In this document: positions 8,859-17,977 of the stretch, one piece after another
How positions within the stretch are numbered: the first letter of the stretch is position 1
Layout of the letters: each line of letters opens with the position of its first letter
NCBI RefSeq assembly: GCF_015686695.1
Contig: NZ_JADPMR010000001.1
Coordinates: 1,860,001 to 1,924,000, forward strand
Direction: 5' to 3'
DNA from: Vibrio nitrifigilis
GTDB lineage: Bacteria; Pseudomonadota; Gammaproteobacteria; Enterobacterales; Vibrionaceae
DNA length: 64,000 nt
Notes under the pieces: model-generated
The model's database searches: none
Told to the model about the DNA's origin: nothing
The model's input: the letters and a program-made list of their open reading frames with translations, nothing else
Program-made: the position numbers and the translations under genes

Positions 8859-10223
8859 TTACGCTGTGGCAACTTGCTTAGCGTTACTTTCTTTTTCAGC
8901 TTGTTCAGCCACCAAGCCAATACCTTGTTTTTCTAGGATATTGCGGATGCTTTCAGCTTGAGAACTCAATACGTTGTGGCTTAGTAATAATGGCATTGCC
9001 GCCACCAAACCAAGCACCGTGGTGACAAGCGCCATCGAAATACCGCCCGCCATCACTTTAGGGTCGCCGTTACCAAATTGCGTGATCACTTGGAAGGTTT
9101 CAATCATACCGGTAACCGTACCGAGTAGACCTAGCATTGGTGCAAGCGCGGCCAACAATTTAAGCATGGATAAACCACGTTCCAAATGAGTTTGCTCATC
9201 CACAACCGCTTCAAGTAAACGCAGCTCTAACGCTTCAACAGTAAGGTTTTTCTCTTTGCTGTAAACAGCCAGAACACGACCAAGTGGGTTGTCCGTTTTA
9301 TTACTAGGATCTTTCAATTGCTGTTTGATTTGTTTACGTGCAATCGCCAACACGACACCGCGGTACCCAGCGATAATCAAGCCAATCACCAATAATGCAA
9401 TGATGATGTTACCTACCGCACCACCCGCTTCTAAGCGATCAGTCAGTGTTGGCTCTAATGCTAACTGTTGTGTCAATGTGCCGTGCGATGGGTCTAGTAC
9501 GACATCATCAACGTCACCCTGTAACACGCTATTTAATGACGATAATGTTGGTCCATCTGCTGGTTGACGATCATAAGCAATCGCATCTTTACGTTTGTTA
9601 TTCCAGTTGACGTAACCTTGCTCAGTCACCAAGCCAAAGGTACCGAGGCGTACCGCTTTTTCTTGAACAGTTTTACCATCACCATTGATGTAGTTAATGC
9701 TCACTGGTGCAATATGGCCGCTAGCCTTAACCTGCTCTTCCATTGCATGCCATAAACCCACCAACTGTTTCATGGATGGTAATGATTTGGCGGCGACAAT
9801 ATCATCGACAACAGGTGCAAATTTTTGCGCATCTGCACCAGTCACTGAGTCATCGAGATGACTTTTCAGCTCTTTCGCATTTTGGCGCACAACGCCAAAT
9901 ATTTCGCCAAGCGAGCCAGTTTCTAAACGCAGTTTTTCTTCAAGACGTGCTAGCTGATCTTCGTTTTTACTGAAGGTCGCTGAAAGTTGGTCTGCTTCTT
10001 TTTGCAACGCATCACGGCGTGCAGTCAACTCCGCTTTTTGCTTGCGCAATAAACGTTCTTGAGCTTTAAAATCGTTTTCACGGGAACGGTCGTGCGCTGC
10101 CTGCTGTTGATTTTCACTGCGCGCTTTAGTAGTTAAATCACCCGCGGCATAACTTGGTAATGCTGTGCCTGAAAGGGCGAAAGTCACGGCAGCCGCTGTT
10201 GCGAGTTTTTTCAATGAGATCAT
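8859..10223 (-). CDS. ttpC: TtpC, long ExbB-like component of the TonB2 complex
   Basis: A 454-residue protein with a signal peptide (to about PSYAAG), a long periplasmic coiled-coil (residues 35-105, rich in Q, E, K and R) and a C-terminal MotA/TolQ/ExbB domain with APMLGLLGTVTGMIETFQVI. This is the fourth subunit specific to Vibrio TonB2 systems. TtpC is required along with ExbB2, ExbD2 and TonB2 for iron uptake in vibrios. The DUF3450 gene ends two bases before this one begins. Confidence 0.92.
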   Translation of the reverse strand: MISLKKLATAAAVTFALSGTALPSYAAGDLTTKARSENQQQAAHDRSRENDFKAQERLLRKQKAELTARRDALQKEADQLSATFSKNEDQLARLEEKLRLETGSLGEIFGVVRQNAKELKSHLDDSVTGADAQKFAPVVDDIVAAKSLPSMKQLVGLWHAMEEQVKASGHIAPVSINYINGDGKTVQEKAVRLGTFGLVTEQGYVNWNNKRKDAIAYDRQPADGPTLSSLNSVLQGDVDDVVLDPSHGTLTQQLALEPTLTDRLEAGGAVGNIIIALLVIGLIIAGYRGVVLAIARKQIKQQLKDPSNKTDNPLGRVLAVYSKEKNLTVEALELRLLEAVVDEQTHLERGLSMLKLLAALAPMLGLLGTVTGMIETFQVITQFGNGDPKVMAGGISMALVTTVLGLVAAMPLLLSHNVLSSQAESIRNILEKQGIGLVAEQAEKESNAKQVATA

Positions 10224-10224
10224 G

Positions 10225-10995
10225 TTATTTGGCCTCCGCTTTAGTCAGTGATACCGGGAGCGTTAAGAATGATGGTGCAATTTCTTGGTTGGCCAATTTA
10301 AATGCTTTATCAATGCTCTCTTTTTCACCACTATCTAATTCTTGCCACTGGTTTTGCTTCGCATTCCAACTCCAGTAACGAGTTTGGCTTAAGTTACGAG
10401 CTACAAGTGACACGCGGCCTAAATACAGGACATCCGCTTCGACTTGTTGATCTTGTGAAAGAGCAATACGTCCTTGGTAGGTACCAAGTTTGGTGCCGTA
10501 GTCCATCTCGATTTGATACGCTTCAAGAATACGACGGAATTTTTCAGCATCAGATACATCTGCACGAGGCATCAATGCTTTGAGTTTTGCAAGACGTTGT
10601 TGACGAGTTTCAAGACGAACCGGTTTATCTTGTTTAATTAGAGCGTCTAAACCATCTAACATATCGTACATGAGTGGCACTATGCCCTGACGAGTGGTTT
10701 TGATCTCAGCAATTTGGTCATTCAAGCTGTTCATCTCGTCATGTTGACTGCTTACCAAGCCTTTTAAGTGGTCACGATACACTTCAAGATTTTTTGTTTC
10801 TTCTTTTAAGTGTTCGACTTCAGCGCGTAATTCAATAGAAGCTTGCGCACTTTTATCCACTTTCTTTTGGCTAACCGCAGAAGACACATTGGTGTTGTGT
10901 TCGATTGATTTGGCGTCCTCAAGGGAATTCGCAAAGACAGGCATCGCCGCTGCCAAAGAAATCAGGACTAAGCTAGGTTTCATCATTTTCATCAT
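10225..10995 (-). CDS. DUF3450 periplasmic coiled-coil protein
   Basis: A 256-residue exported protein with a signal peptide (cleavage after PVFANS region) followed by a coiled coil rich in E, K and Q (residues 40-105), then the DUF3450 globular part. It is the first gene of the TonB2 operon in vibrios, and the conserved order suggests a structural partner of TtpC in the periplasm. Its precise function is not known. It sits 41 bases from a Fur-box-like sequence. Confidence 0.85.
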   Translation of the reverse strand: MMKMMKPSLVLISLAAAMPVFANSLEDAKSIEHNTNVSSAVSQKKVDKSAQASIELRAEVEHLKEETKNLEVYRDHLKGLVSSQHDEMNSLNDQIAEIKTTRQGIVPLMYDMLDGLDALIKQDKPVRLETRQQRLAKLKALMPRADVSDAEKFRRILEAYQIEMDYGTKLGTYQGRIALSQDQQVEADVLYLGRVSLVARNLSQTRYWSWNAKQNQWQELDSGEKESIDKAFKLANQEIAPSFLTLPVSLTKAEAK

Positions 10996-11035
10996 TTGTT
11001 ATCAATTACCGCGTGAGGAATTCGGACATGTTATT

Positions 11036-11054
11036 GATAAACACTCTCATTATC
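11036..11054 (-). promoter_or_regulatory. Fur box upstream of the TonB2 operon
   Basis: On the minus strand GATAATGAGAGTGTTTATC matches 15 of 19 positions of the Fur consensus GATAATGATAATCATTATC, including both outer half sites. It lies 41-59 bases upstream of the first gene of the operon, where a Fur-controlled promoter is expected. Repression by Fe-loaded Fur is inferred. Confidence 0.72.
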
Positions 11055-11175
11055 AACATTGTTTCGAATTTTATCGTCTTTTAGTAGTAACCACAATAAA
11101 TTCACGTACTTTACAGCACGACTGTTGGCAAACGCAGCAATGACGTTAATAATGGGTAAAAAAGGAGTTGATATT

Positions 11176-11715
11176 ATGCAGTTATTAAAACGTATGGCCG
11201 CCCTATTATTAGTGACAGTAATACTTGGGGGATGCACTGGGAAACCAGATAATATTGAGCCCGTGACGAACTTTGACCTAAACAAATACCTCGGTACATG
11301 GTATGAAATAGCACGCTTAGACCATAGTTTTGAACGCGGCTTGAGTAACATTCAAGCCACTTACCGTTTAAAAAGTGATGGTACCGTGAATGTGGTTAAC
11401 CGTGGTTGGAACACTGAGGAAAAACAGTGGGCGCAAGCAGTAGGGAAAGCCAAGTTTGTCACCACCAGTGACATTGCCCATCTTAAGGTCTCTTTCTTTG
11501 GTCCTTTCTATGGCAGTTACGTGGTCTTCTATCTTGCCGATGATTACTCGCTAGCCCTTGTGACCAGTTACAATAAAGACTATTTCTGGATGTTGTCTCG
11601 TACCAAAACCATTAGTAAAGACAAGCTCGATCATGCGCTTGAGATTGCTCAAAAAGCGGGATTCGACACGAGCAAATTTATCTATCCCAAACAGACCGAT
11701 AACCCATTACTTTAA
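11176..11715 (+). CDS. blc: Lipocalin family lipoprotein (Blc)
   Basis: A 179-residue bacterial lipocalin anchored in the outer membrane. The signal peptide ends in a lipobox (VILGGC, cysteine near residue 17). The mature part has the lipocalin motif NKYLGTWYEIARLDHSFERG with the invariant G-x-W, and later NVVNRGW and the YNKDYFWMLSRT strand. Blc proteins bind fatty acids or lysophospholipids. I start at 11176 because AAGGAG lies ten bases upstream; a longer frame from 11059 has no such site. It is divergent from the iron operon, with the Fur box about 120 bases upstream. Confidence 0.9.
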   Translation: MQLLKRMAALLLVTVILGGCTGKPDNIEPVTNFDLNKYLGTWYEIARLDHSFERGLSNIQATYRLKSDGTVNVVNRGWNTEEKQWAQAVGKAKFVTTSDIAHLKVSFFGPFYGSYVVFYLADDYSLALVTSYNKDYFWMLSRTKTISKDKLDHALEIAQKAGFDTSKFIYPKQTDNPLL

Positions 11716-11773
11716 TACGCTAAATTATTGAGTAACAAAATATAACAAAAACAAGTTTAGACGCAAAAATGTC

Positions 11774-11803
11774 GGGGAAGGTGTTCAACCTTCCCTATTT
11801 TTA
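11774..11803. terminator. Terminator between lipocalin and dehydrogenase genes
   Basis: Eight-base stem GGGAAGGT with a five-base loop and a TATTTTTAT tail on the plus strand. On the minus strand a short T-run also follows, so it may act in both directions between these convergent genes. Confidence 0.75.
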
Positions 11804-11815
11804 TCCCAGCTTGAT

Positions 11816-12769
11816 TTACAGACTTAATCCCGTTTCCTTTGCTACCTGAGCCATGCTACTGCGCATTTCGTCGGCAATTTGCCCCATAATTTGGCGCTCT
11901 TCATCGCTAAACGGGTGAATGAGTATTTTCTCTACGCCGTTTTTACCAATAACAACGGGTAAACTCATTACCACATTATCCAATCCGTATTCTCCACGCA
12001 GCAAAGTGCCAACCGGTAATACAGAGTGTTCGTTAATCACAATTGCCTGGATTATACGAAATACCGAAGCGGCAATACCGTGCGTGGTATTATTTTTGCG
12101 TTTAAAAATCTCAAATCCAGCCTGACGAACCGACTCGAGTAACTCATCGGCATCAATACGGGGAATACCATTCGCATCACAGTAATAATCGGCAGGCTGA
12201 CCGGCAATACTGATCAAGCTTTTCGGCGTAAAACAGTGGCTGCCATGCTCACCTAAGACATAACCAAATACGTTTTTCGGATCGAGGTTAATACGCTGCG
12301 CCACGATTGTCATTAATCTAGCCGTATCGACAACACACCCCGCTGATATCACTTTACTGGGCGTGTATCCTGTATTCGCAACGATACTATGTGTGACAAT
12401 GTCACAAGGATTAGTTACCACAATAATAATGGCGTTAGGCGCGACACGCTCGACTTTCTTGGCAATAGCTACCCCAATATTGCTGTTAATTTCAGCCAAA
12501 TCCATACGGCTCTGGCCTTGTTTGATCTGAGCTCCGGCAGTAATGACTACAATATTTGCGTCTAGTAGATCCATATAGTCATCACTTGGCGTAATACGGG
12601 TATTTTTTGTGAACGTTAGCGCCGCGGTGTGGCGAAAATCAAACACTTCCCCTTCTGCACGAGCCAAATCCTGATCTAATAATACTAATTCACTCACACT
12701 GCCTAACGTTAATAAGTAATTACAAATACCTACGCCAACTGCGCCCGCACCAATAATACCTATTTTCAT
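11816..12769 (-). CDS. LDH/MDH-family 2-hydroxyacid dehydrogenase
   Basis: NAD-dependent dehydrogenase of the L-lactate/malate family, 317 residues. The Rossmann glycine motif is GIIGAGAVG. The catalytic pair is present: D148 and R151 in VVDTARL, and H175 in LGEHGSH. The substrate-specificity loop reads AGAQIKQGQSRMDL. The arginine that binds the carboxylate is kept, but the residue that is Gln in lactate and Arg in malate dehydrogenases is an isoleucine. The substrate is therefore likely to be a larger or more hydrophobic 2-oxo acid, as in hydroxyisocaproate dehydrogenases, or is simply unknown. I start at ATG 12769, with AAGGA upstream. Confidence 0.78.
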   Translation of the reverse strand: MKIGIIGAGAVGVGICNYLLTLGSVSELVLLDQDLARAEGEVFDFRHTAALTFTKNTRITPSDDYMDLLDANIVVITAGAQIKQGQSRMDLAEINSNIGVAIAKKVERVAPNAIIIVVTNPCDIVTHSIVANTGYTPSKVISAGCVVDTARLMTIVAQRINLDPKNVFGYVLGEHGSHCFTPKSLISIAGQPADYYCDANGIPRIDADELLESVRQAGFEIFKRKNNTTHGIAASVFRIIQAIVINEHSVLPVGTLLRGEYGLDNVVMSLPVVIGKNGVEKILIHPFSDEERQIMGQIADEMRSSMAQVAKETGLSL

Positions 12770-12908
12770 TGTCACTCATCCTTATACAATCCATTGGATT
12801 CATCATACTCTTTTCAGCAAAATCTATACCAATAAAATACCGCATAATTTCATTATAATAGTGGATGATATAAACATTTAGCCTCAAAGTTGGTCATATA
12901 CACTATAC

Positions 12909-12931
12909 AACTGCACCAATATCGTGCAGTT
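12909..12931. promoter_or_regulatory. Inverted repeat AACTGCAC-N7-GTGCAGTT
   Basis: Perfect eight-base arms with a seven-base spacer in the 284-base gap between the divergent dehydrogenase and phosphodiesterase genes. The size and position fit an operator for a dimeric regulator; no regulator is assigned. Confidence 0.45.
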
Positions 12932-13053
12932 ATCCATTTATAAATCTCAACTATCGTCATTTAATAAATTGATGTATAAGCGACTATATTTCTTAAGATT
13001 TATGCGTAAACTACGCTATTAATACGGACAATTTCATAGGTTAAGGAGTGTGT

Positions 13054-13764
13054 ATGGCACTGACAATCGTCGGCCATCGCGGCGTTGCGGCCCACTATCC
13101 AGAAAATACTCGTGTGAGTATTCAGGCTGCGATTGATTTAGGGTTAAATTGGGTTGAGGTCGATGTGCAGCCGACAAAAGATAACATCTTGGTTGTCTGT
13201 CACGATCACACCATTAATCGCTGTAGTGACGGTCGGGGAAGAATTGATCGCCATACCTTTGCAGAGCTATCACAGCATGATTTTGGATACTGGTTTGCTC
13301 CTCAGTTTACAGGTGAGCCTTTATTAACACTCAGCGAGTTGTTACAGATGGCCAATCAACACCATCTTAATTTAAATATAGAAGTAAAGGTTGACCGGCA
13401 CCATGATGTCAATCTCGTGGTTAAGTTACTCAAAGCCCAATTGGCTAGCGCCAACTTAACTCACTGTAAATTGCTACTTTCAAGTTTCAGTCACGCCATT
13501 ATGCGTGAGTTGCACCAGCAATTATCTAATTATCCTCTTGGCGTTTTAACCAGTCGTATCACCCGTCACGATATCGCACTTCTCGATGAAATCGACGCTT
13601 TCAGTTGTCACACCAATTACCAAAGACTGCGTCAGCAACACGTAGATAAGCTCAAACAGACCGGCAGGCAGATCTGGTGTTATACCGTTAATGATGGTTC
13701 GGACTTTCCCCTTCTCGATCAAGTTGATGCGATCTTCAGTGATGACCCAGCACAATTTTTATAA
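13054..13764 (+). CDS. Glycerophosphodiester phosphodiesterase (UgpQ-like)
   Basis: TIM-barrel GDPD that splits glycerophosphodiesters to glycerol 3-phosphate and an alcohol. It has the N-terminal GHRGVAAHYPENT motif with the catalytic histidine, then EVDVQ (metal-binding Glu and Asp) and the second catalytic histidine in VVCHDHTINRC. There is no signal peptide, so it is cytoplasmic like E. coli UgpQ rather than periplasmic GlpQ. At 236 residues it is typical of UgpQ. The start at 13054 follows AAGGAG by five bases. Confidence 0.9.
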   Translation: MALTIVGHRGVAAHYPENTRVSIQAAIDLGLNWVEVDVQPTKDNILVVCHDHTINRCSDGRGRIDRHTFAELSQHDFGYWFAPQFTGEPLLTLSELLQMANQHHLNLNIEVKVDRHHDVNLVVKLLKAQLASANLTHCKLLLSSFSHAIMRELHQQLSNYPLGVLTSRITRHDIALLDEIDAFSCHTNYQRLRQQHVDKLKQTGRQIWCYTVNDGSDFPLLDQVDAIFSDDPAQFL

Positions 13765-13776
13765 TGATCGATTCAC

Positions 13777-13814
13777 CAATAAAACAAAAGCGCCAGAGTA
13801 ACACTCTGACGCTT
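13777..13814 (-). terminator. Intrinsic terminator of the phenolic acid decarboxylase gene
   Basis: Twelve-base stem (AAGCGTCAGAGT on the minus strand, one G-U pair) with a three-base loop followed by TTTTGTTTT on the minus strand. It lies about 80 bases past the decarboxylase stop. Confidence 0.8.
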
Positions 13815-13895
13815 ATCATAATCAGCAAAGCTTATATTCTCGACAGCTCATATTCTCAACATAAAATCACCGCTATCGAGTTAGCAAGCCTCAAC

Positions 13896-14396
13896 TTATT
13901 TTAAGTTTTCTGGGAAGTTTGCTGGTAATTCACTTGCTGGGCAGTTGATCACTTCTTCGTTATCACGGCCTGCATCACGTACGAATGTGATTTTCGCAAA
14001 TTCATCAATCACTTCAGTTGGGTATGCAGGACCTTCTGCACGGTAAGCTTCCATTTGTTCAATGTGTTCGTTTTGGAAACATACGGTTTTCTTAGGATCG
14101 TTGATTACCCAACGTGGGAAGAAAATAGTACCGTGAAATACTTTATCAGCTAAGTTAGCAATCAAGCTTACATCAGTACCAGTAGGTTCAGTCCAAGACA
14201 CTTTGTATACGTCTTGTGCAACGCGAACCAAGTAAACACGTTGATCTTTCACCCAACGGTTACCAACGATACCACTGTGAATACGGTAATCAGCTGTGGT
14301 TTCATTTTTGAAATAGAATTCATAGTTCCAACCGTTGTCATAAGTGTAGACAAGGTGTTTACCAACGATACCGCTTAAATCATTAATGTCGAACAT
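13896..14396 (-). CDS. padC: Phenolic acid decarboxylase
   Basis: A 166-residue beta-barrel decarboxylase that converts p-coumaric, ferulic or caffeic acid to the 4-vinylphenol. The N-terminal segment GKHLVYTYDNGWNYEFY and the YRIHSGIVGNRWV and VSWTEPTGTDVSL stretches carry the tyrosines, arginine and glutamate used in the family's active site. A start at 14396 is supported by GAGGG upstream; a 15-codon longer frame is not. A LysR regulator is transcribed divergently 108 bases away, the usual arrangement for phenolic-acid-inducible detoxification. A terminator follows. Confidence 0.92.
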   Translation of the reverse strand: MFDINDLSGIVGKHLVYTYDNGWNYEFYFKNETTADYRIHSGIVGNRWVKDQRVYLVRVAQDVYKVSWTEPTGTDVSLIANLADKVFHGTIFFPRWVINDPKKTVCFQNEHIEQMEAYRAEGPAYPTEVIDEFAKITFVRDAGRDNEEVINCPASELPANFPENLK

Positions 14397-14504
14397 ATCA
14401 AATCCCTCATTATTTCGTTTCATTTTTGTGTTGCTGATCACTATACATCAAATTATTAGATATAAAATTCGTAATGTTTGAATAATAACTTTAAAAAATT
14501 TTAT

Positions 14505-15413
14505 ATGTTAAAAACCACTCTCGAACAATGGCAGGTATTGCGCTCTGTCGTAGAGCAAGGCAGTATTGCAAAAGCTGCTGAGCAGACATTCAAAAGCCAA
14601 CCGGCCATTAGCTACCAGCTATCACAACTGCAACAGCGGTTGGGGCTTGAAATTTTAAATTTGAAAGGACGTAAACTCGTTCTTACTGAGCAAGGACGAA
14701 TCCTGTTAGAGCAGGCCGTATTTATTCTGGATCAGTGGCGGGATTTAGAGGCACGCGCAGAAGCACTCACACAAGGTGAGCGTGCCGTCATCAGCTTAGT
14801 TGTTGATAGTCTATTCCCTAAAAGCGATCTGTTTAATGGTTTAAAACGCTTTAATCTGGCGTTTCCTAATACTCATGTGCATGTGAAAGAAACCGTTCGT
14901 GATGAAGGTATGATGCTACTTAATCAGGGTAATGACGATTTATACATCATTAGTGCTCCCGAGAATCTATCCGTGACCAAGTCAGCGGTGATGACGGTTG
15001 AAGTGATACCTGTCGCACATAAAGAACACCCTATTTTTCAAGTACCTTCTCACTTAAGAGAAGCGAAATTAAAATGTGTCCCTATGATTCAGGTTGTCGA
15101 TAAATATCATCAGCAGCCTAATGATGAAGATAATCGTTATCAAGACTCATGGTTTTTCACGTCCCTTTCTTCAGCGGTCGACGCCATCATTAATCAACTT
15201 GGGTATGGTTGGATTCCCATCAGTGAAATTCATCAATATTTGGACAATGGCACCCTATGCCCTATTTTCGATGATCAACAAATGTTAAGAAACTCAACTC
15301 TATACCTAATAAAAAATCAGGACGCCCGCCATGACAGCGTGATACACGCTTTGGAGGACGCCCTACTTGAAAATATATTACCCAAAGAGGAGCACCATAC
15401 TCCCCTTGATTAA
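14505..15413 (+). CDS. LysR family regulator next to padC
   Basis: A 302-residue LysR-type regulator with an N-terminal winged helix-turn-helix (GSIAKAAEQTFKSQPAISYQLSQLQ, split around residues 20-44) and a C-terminal effector-binding domain. Divergent placement 108 bases from the phenolic acid decarboxylase makes it the likely activator of that gene, with the substrate as effector. The ATG at 14505 is preferred over an upstream TTG at 14478. Its stop codon overlaps the stop of the convergent chemoreceptor gene (15410-15413). Confidence 0.87.
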   Translation: MLKTTLEQWQVLRSVVEQGSIAKAAEQTFKSQPAISYQLSQLQQRLGLEILNLKGRKLVLTEQGRILLEQAVFILDQWRDLEARAEALTQGERAVISLVVDSLFPKSDLFNGLKRFNLAFPNTHVHVKETVRDEGMMLLNQGNDDLYIISAPENLSVTKSAVMTVEVIPVAHKEHPIFQVPSHLREAKLKCVPMIQVVDKYHQQPNDEDNRYQDSWFFTSLSSAVDAIINQLGYGWIPISEIHQYLDNGTLCPIFDDQQMLRNSTLYLIKNQDARHDSVIHALEDALLENILPKEEHHTPLD

Positions 15414-16948
15414 GCTTTAAATGACATACCCAAGTTAGCCAGCATATCGGCTTTTTTCTGCACATCATTAGCCAAATCATACACGGTCGTAGCATCGTGT
15501 AAGGTTTGCGATGATGCATCTTTGATAGTCGTTAAGTTTTCATTAATTTCTTTCGCAACAACACTTTGCTCTTCTGCGGCGGTAGAAATCTGGTTAGCCG
15601 CATCATCAATAACTTGTACCGCATCACGCAGTTCACTGACACTTGATTTAGTATTTTCAGTATCTTCAACACATCGAGTGGCGGCCGCCTCCCCAGTTTG
15701 CATCGTTTCTTTTAATGTCGCTAATGTAGTGACGACATCTTTCATTGAAGATTGAATGCCCTCTGTCGCTTTATGCGTACGTTGACTCAACGCTCGAACT
15801 TCATCAGCGACCACCGCAAATCCGCGCCCTTGCTCACCAGCTCGCGCTGCTTCAATGGCCGCATTCAACGCCAGCAAGTTAGTTTGTTCTGCTACGCCCT
15901 GAATCTCATTCATAACCGAACCGATTTGTTCGATTTTTTCTGCTAACAGCTCAGTCGCCGCTGAGGAATTATTCACTTCACTCGCCACGGAGGAGACTCG
16001 CGTTGCTGTTGAATCGATATTTTTCATCACTGTTCGGCACAATGTTGAAGCATTACGCACCTGATCAGATGTTTGTGCACTATTACGCGCCACTTCATGG
16101 ATAGTCGCTACCATTTGTTCAACCGCCGTTGAAATTTTTTCTAACTCTTCGGTTTGAATTTGAATGGCCTTTTGACTGTTCTTCGACAAAGATTCCATCT
16201 GTTTTACTTTAGACAACAGTTCACGTCCACTATCTAAAGTGCGACCGATAATGGTTTTGACCTTACCTTTTTGCATGCGAATATGAAATTCCGCATTATT
16301 GGTTGGCAAATCACAATAGAGATAACGTGAGATGCTATCGTAGTTTTTTTGTAATTCAGCGTTATAGCCAGCATGCTTAATAATTTCGCCATAAAATAAA
16401 GCAATAAATAGAAATGGAAGAATTACTGAAATATAAGGATTAAAAAGTACCGTCAGGGCAATAACTACAATGCTTAGGATCGCCGACAATGTTAACCGAC
16501 CGCTGACTCCCATCGCTAAAGGGGACGTAATCCGTTTACCCGCGATCAGCTTCTTGTAAGCGGTTTCTGCCCGTTGACGAATCGCTGGAGTTAAGTTGCG
16601 ACGAACAGACTGGTAGCCGACCAATTTCCCGTGCTCATAGATGGGAGTAACAAAAGCATCGACCCAGTAATACCGACCATCTTTACAACGGTTTTTAACC
16701 GCGCCGCGCCAATTTTGCTCGGTTTTCAAATGGTCCCACATATCCTTAAAGGCTTCTTTAGGCATGTCGGGATGCCGTACTACATTATGATTTTTGTTCA
16801 CTAATTCTTCTAGTGTATATCCAGCCACCTGACAAAATTCTTCGTTTGCGTATGTAATGACGCCACGAGTGTCGGTTGTAGAAACTAACTCTGAATCTTT
16901 AGCAAATGTGACTTCTTCATTTATCACATGTTGGTTTCTGTTACTCAT
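15410..16948 (-). CDS. PAS-domain methyl-accepting chemotaxis protein (Aer-like)
   Basis: A 512-residue chemoreceptor with an N-terminal cytoplasmic PAS domain (residues 10-120, including TDTRGVITYANEEFCQVAGY and NVVRHPDMPKEAF, the Aer-type FAD-binding PAS hallmark). Two closely spaced hydrophobic segments follow at about 155-185, then a cytoplasmic signalling domain whose hairpin tip is IQGVAEQTNLLALNAAIEAA and RGFAVVADEVRALSQRT. There is no periplasmic sensor domain and no C-terminal CheR-binding pentapeptide. This fits an aerotaxis or redox-taxis receptor that senses through FAD and signals through CheW and CheA. Confidence 0.9.
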   Translation of the reverse strand: MSNRNQHVINEEVTFAKDSELVSTTDTRGVITYANEEFCQVAGYTLEELVNKNHNVVRHPDMPKEAFKDMWDHLKTEQNWRGAVKNRCKDGRYYWVDAFVTPIYEHGKLVGYQSVRRNLTPAIRQRAETAYKKLIAGKRITSPLAMGVSGRLTLSAILSIVVIALTVLFNPYISVILPFLFIALFYGEIIKHAGYNAELQKNYDSISRYLYCDLPTNNAEFHIRMQKGKVKTIIGRTLDSGRELLSKVKQMESLSKNSQKAIQIQTEELEKISTAVEQMVATIHEVARNSAQTSDQVRNASTLCRTVMKNIDSTATRVSSVASEVNNSSAATELLAEKIEQIGSVMNEIQGVAEQTNLLALNAAIEAARAGEQGRGFAVVADEVRALSQRTHKATEGIQSSMKDVVTTLATLKETMQTGEAAATRCVEDTENTKSSVSELRDAVQVIDDAANQISTAAEEQSVVAKEINENLTTIKDASSQTLHDATTVYDLANDVQKKADMLANLGMSFKA

Positions 16949-17292
16949 ATATTCTTACACCCTTATTAGACGCTACAGATAAGTGTAATCAAGGGTTTGT
17001 AATTTGCATGATGAATAAATGAGAAAATGTACCCCTTACGAGCTACACCTTTAGAGGTGTGCAGTACATCAAATTTTTATATGAAGCGCTATTTATCGTT
17101 ACAATAACAGTGTCGAGATTGATAGATTATGGCCACTTAAATACAAAAACGCGCAAGTGGTAACACCTGCACGCTTTTTCATAACATCGGTCATGATACC
17201 GTGTCATTCAAGATACTATTTCTACGCAAATATAGTCGCGTAAGCCTAGGCTCTGATGTGTGCCTCTTGGAATCGTTTGGGTATCGTCGTTA
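16949..17292. other. Intergenic region between chemoreceptor and dedA
   Basis: A 344-base gap between two leftward genes. It contains the dedA terminator at 17143-17172 and the presumed chemoreceptor promoter. A short inverted repeat ACACCT-TTAG-AGGTGT lies near 17045-17060. No coding frame is supported. Confidence 0.5.
17143..17172 (-). terminator. Intrinsic terminator downstream of dedA
   Basis: On the minus strand GTGCAGGTG-TTAC-CACTTGCGC pairs over nine bases with two G-U pairs and is followed by GTTTTTGT. The plus strand also has a short T-run but two mismatches. Confidence 0.7.
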
Positions 17293-17847
17293 TTATTTGC
17301 TGCTCTTCCAACGACGCCATGACCAAATAGCAAGTGCGCAAAACAATAATGCAGCAAAGAAGGTCATCTCGTAATGTTTAATATTATGTAAGAAAATTTC
17401 TACTGTATTACCAAAGACATACCCTAAAGAGCCGACTGCAATTGCCCACACTAACGCACCAATAATATTGAGAACAATAAATCGTTTTGGTGGAACATTA
17501 CTCGCGCCGATTAAAAATGGCGTCACCGTTCGAATGCCGTAAAGAAAGCGGAACCCCAAGATAAGCCACACTTGGTGTTTATGGAGTAGAGTCAATACAC
17601 GCTCTGATTTCGCCTGCCATTTTGGTCGTTTTTCGATAAAGCTACGACCTTTGATACGACCAATAAAATAATACAATTGATCACCAAATAGCGTCCCCAA
17701 GAAGGCACTGACAATCACCCAAAATAAATCCAAAAACCCTTTGTGGGCAAATACGCCGCCAATCACCAAAATGGTTTCGCCTTCAAAGAAGGTGCCAATG
17801 GCAAGGGCGATATATCCGTAATCTGATACTAACTGCTGCAGAGACAT
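17293..17847 (-). CDS. DedA family inner-membrane protein
   Basis: A 184-residue DedA/VTT-domain protein with about five hydrophobic segments. Typical features are FFEGETILVIGGVFAHKG with the conserved acidic residue early on, the FLGTLFGDQLYYFIGR segment and the FRFLYGIRTVTPFLIG amphipathic region with conserved arginines. DedA proteins act in undecaprenyl-phosphate or phospholipid translocation and membrane homeostasis; which lipid this one moves is not known. The ATG at 17847 is preferred over a TTG four codons earlier. Confidence 0.9.
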   Translation of the reverse strand: MSLQQLVSDYGYIALAIGTFFEGETILVIGGVFAHKGFLDLFWVIVSAFLGTLFGDQLYYFIGRIKGRSFIEKRPKWQAKSERVLTLLHKHQVWLILGFRFLYGIRTVTPFLIGASNVPPKRFIVLNIIGALVWAIAVGSLGYVFGNTVEIFLHNIKHYEMTFFAALLFCALAIWSWRRWKSSK

Positions 17848-17977
17848 GACGACACTCAAATAACTGGCTATCGATAGCCTTAAAACACTGTGGTCGGTAT
17901 TCTGCCACTTTATTGAGTCGAAATCATGAGTTTTGTGTTTACCTTATGAATAATCGGGCTATTTTTCACGCTTCATA

